Assembly: GCA_028353405.1 (NCBI GenBank)
Contig: JAOMOG010000012.1
Location: 1-45,765, forward strand
From: Candidatus Poseidoniaceae archaeon
Lineage (GTDB): Archaea > Thermoplasmatota > Poseidoniia > Poseidoniales > Poseidoniaceae
Length of the DNA: 45,765 nucleotides
Reading direction: 5' to 3'
In this document: one piece after another, positions 44,790 to 45,765 of the stretch
How positions within the stretch are numbered: position 1 is the first letter of the stretch
Layout of the letters: each line of letters starts with the position of its first letter
Made by a program: the position numbers and the translations under genes
The notes under the pieces: model-generated
What the model was told of the DNA's origin: nothing
The model's database searches: none
Seen by the model: only the letters and a program-made list of their open reading frames with translations

Positions 44790-45765
44790 TTATTCTGCTT
44801 TTGGCTGAGTCAATGAATCTTTTAAATCAGATAATAGGCTTGATGAAGAGTGCTTTTTGTGTAATTCATCAATTAATAATTTGGTCTTTTCCCAATTTCT
44901 AATAGAATAAAAACAGTACTTTGGATCTGGCGATACTTTGGTAACAGTTCTTTGATATGTCATTAGTCCAAAAATACGGCGAACCCATGACTTTCCTGCC
45001 GCAGTAGTAGTCGAATCAGAATCATTCTGTGAGGTTCCTGGTAAGGAGGCACCTGCTCCCATTCCAATCGTCTCTTCTGCAAGGCCAACGCCGGTATCTG
45101 TTAGAATAGAAATAGTTGAAAATCCTAACATCACACCCAAAGGATTTCGTTCTTCAATAACTTCAGAGATTCTGTCGTAAAGAACCCTTCTGTGATCTCT
45201 GGAGAATAAGAATCTGTGATCGAAAATCAGAGCATCGGAAGTGATGGCATAGTGGAAACTTTTCTGATAATAATAAATCAATCCCCAAAGCATAGATGTG
45301 TATATGAATCCAAAGAATGTGTAGTTATAACTAATGAAATCAGGTAAGAATCCACCGATTGGGTCCTTCATGAAAATACCAGTCACGAACTCAAGCACAT
45401 CATCTATTTGGATAATTATCGGTGTAAATGTTACTAATAATAACCAAGTAGTAACCCATCTTCCGGAAGTGGACATATTCATCATCCTGTTTAACCATGT
45501 GATGATTAACATTATGAACACAAATCCGAAAGGAACCGTTTCTCCACCACTAATCTTTATGATTGCAATAACAAATTTTACCATCCCGCTTGAATCGCCA
45601 TCAGATAATAAGTCGGCTTGTCCAAACAATAAGTGAACTCCAAGAACCACTATTCCCAATATGTACATGCTAAGAAATGCAAAAGCACTAGGTTGTTTGG
45701 TCAACAATATTTCCTCGCCATCAATAGTTCTAAATTTTTGTTCTAATTTTTCCTGCTTAGCACTA
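44790..45765 (-). CDS. membrane protein with bPH (DUF304) domain, cut by the right edge
   Basis: The frame is open to the last base; the visible upstream part includes EQKFRTIDGEEILLTKQPSA, a typical bPH-family lead-in, so the true start lies outside the window. Four or more helices (from about 45675 downwards) are followed by YAITSDALIFDHRFLFSRDHRRVLYDRISEV, which matches the bacterial PH domain (DUF304/YdbS-type). A Gly/Ser-rich insert and a charged C-terminus end the protein. bPH proteins are of uncertain function. A TTG at 45707 is in frame but has no support as the start. Confidence 0.75.
   Translation of the reverse strand, partial: SAKQEKLEQKFRTIDGEEILLTKQPSAFAFLSMYILGIVVLGVHLLFGQADLLSDGDSSGMVKFVIAIIKISGGETVPFGFVFIMLIITWLNRMMNMSTSGRWVTTWLLLVTFTPIIIQIDDVLEFVTGIFMKDPIGGFLPDFISYNYTFFGFIYTSMLWGLIYYYQKSFHYAITSDALIFDHRFLFSRDHRRVLYDRISEVIEERNPLGVMLGFSTISILTDTGVGLAEETIGMGAGASLPGTSQNDSDSTTTAAGKSWVRRIFGLMTYQRTVTKVSPDPKYCFYSIRNWEKTKLLIDELHKKHSSSSLLSDLKDSLTQPKAE

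Overview
The window looks like a chromosomal segment of an uncultured marine euryarchaeon, most likely Marine Group II (Candidatus Poseidoniales). This assignment is inferred from gene content; no marker phylogeny could be run. Archaeal hallmarks are transcription factor B, ribosomal protein L40e, membrane-anchored LonB, UPF0147, an archaeal-type prepilin peptidase, CTP-dependent riboflavin kinase, an archaeal TrmI-type tRNA methyltransferase, TATA boxes with short leaders or leaderless starts, and SD sites of the GGAGG/GGTGA type. They sit among bacterial-looking metabolic genes (folD, kbl-like, a class I aminotransferase, tatC, MFS) and very large, Thr/Ser/Asn-rich surface proteins, a mix typical of Poseidoniales. 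The DNA is AT-rich throughout. There is no rRNA, CRISPR array, insertion sequence or phage block, and no gene-free stretch longer than 300 bases.

Layout. 0-8.3 kb: the start of a gene running off the left edge, two giant surface proteins (one with a cytoplasmic zinc ribbon, one with a CGHC thioredoxin-like head), and trmI between them. 8.4-15 kb: LonB protease, MFS exporter, AI-2E family permease, UPF0147, prepilin peptidase, L40e. 15-19.7 kb: a metallo-beta-lactamase-fold protein lacking its metal ligands, a possible beta-propeller protein, a small zinc protein, TFB, purA, tRNA-Ala(UGC). 19.7-23 kb: membrane proteins and a compact three-gene operon ending in a CDKN3-like protein phosphatase. 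23-30.4 kb: pheS, a zinc-ribbon membrane protein, an aminotransferase, tRNA-Thr(UGU), a lipoprotein, folD, a membrane protein with a motif-rich tail, a PHP phosphoesterase. 30.4-35.2 kb: tatC, a PAP2-family membrane protein, an unusual GDPD, citrate synthase. 35.3-40 kb: a translationally coupled operon of a DUF835 protein, a DnaA/Hda-like AAA+ protein and a Cys-cluster protein. 40-45.8 kb: two membrane proteins, ribK, a kbl-like gene, truA, a TPR protein and a bPH-domain membrane protein cut by the right edge.

Two items stand out. The GDPD gene at 32869-34020 has no HRG strand at its N-terminus but carries it as its last 17 residues, as a circular permutation would. The operon at 35306-39995 pairs a DnaA-like AAA+ ATPase, with Arg in place of the Walker A Lys, with a DUF835 protein. 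In an archaeon that uses TFB-type transcription and is expected to use Orc1/Cdc6 replication, a DnaA-like protein is unexpected, and I know of no described function for such a pair.
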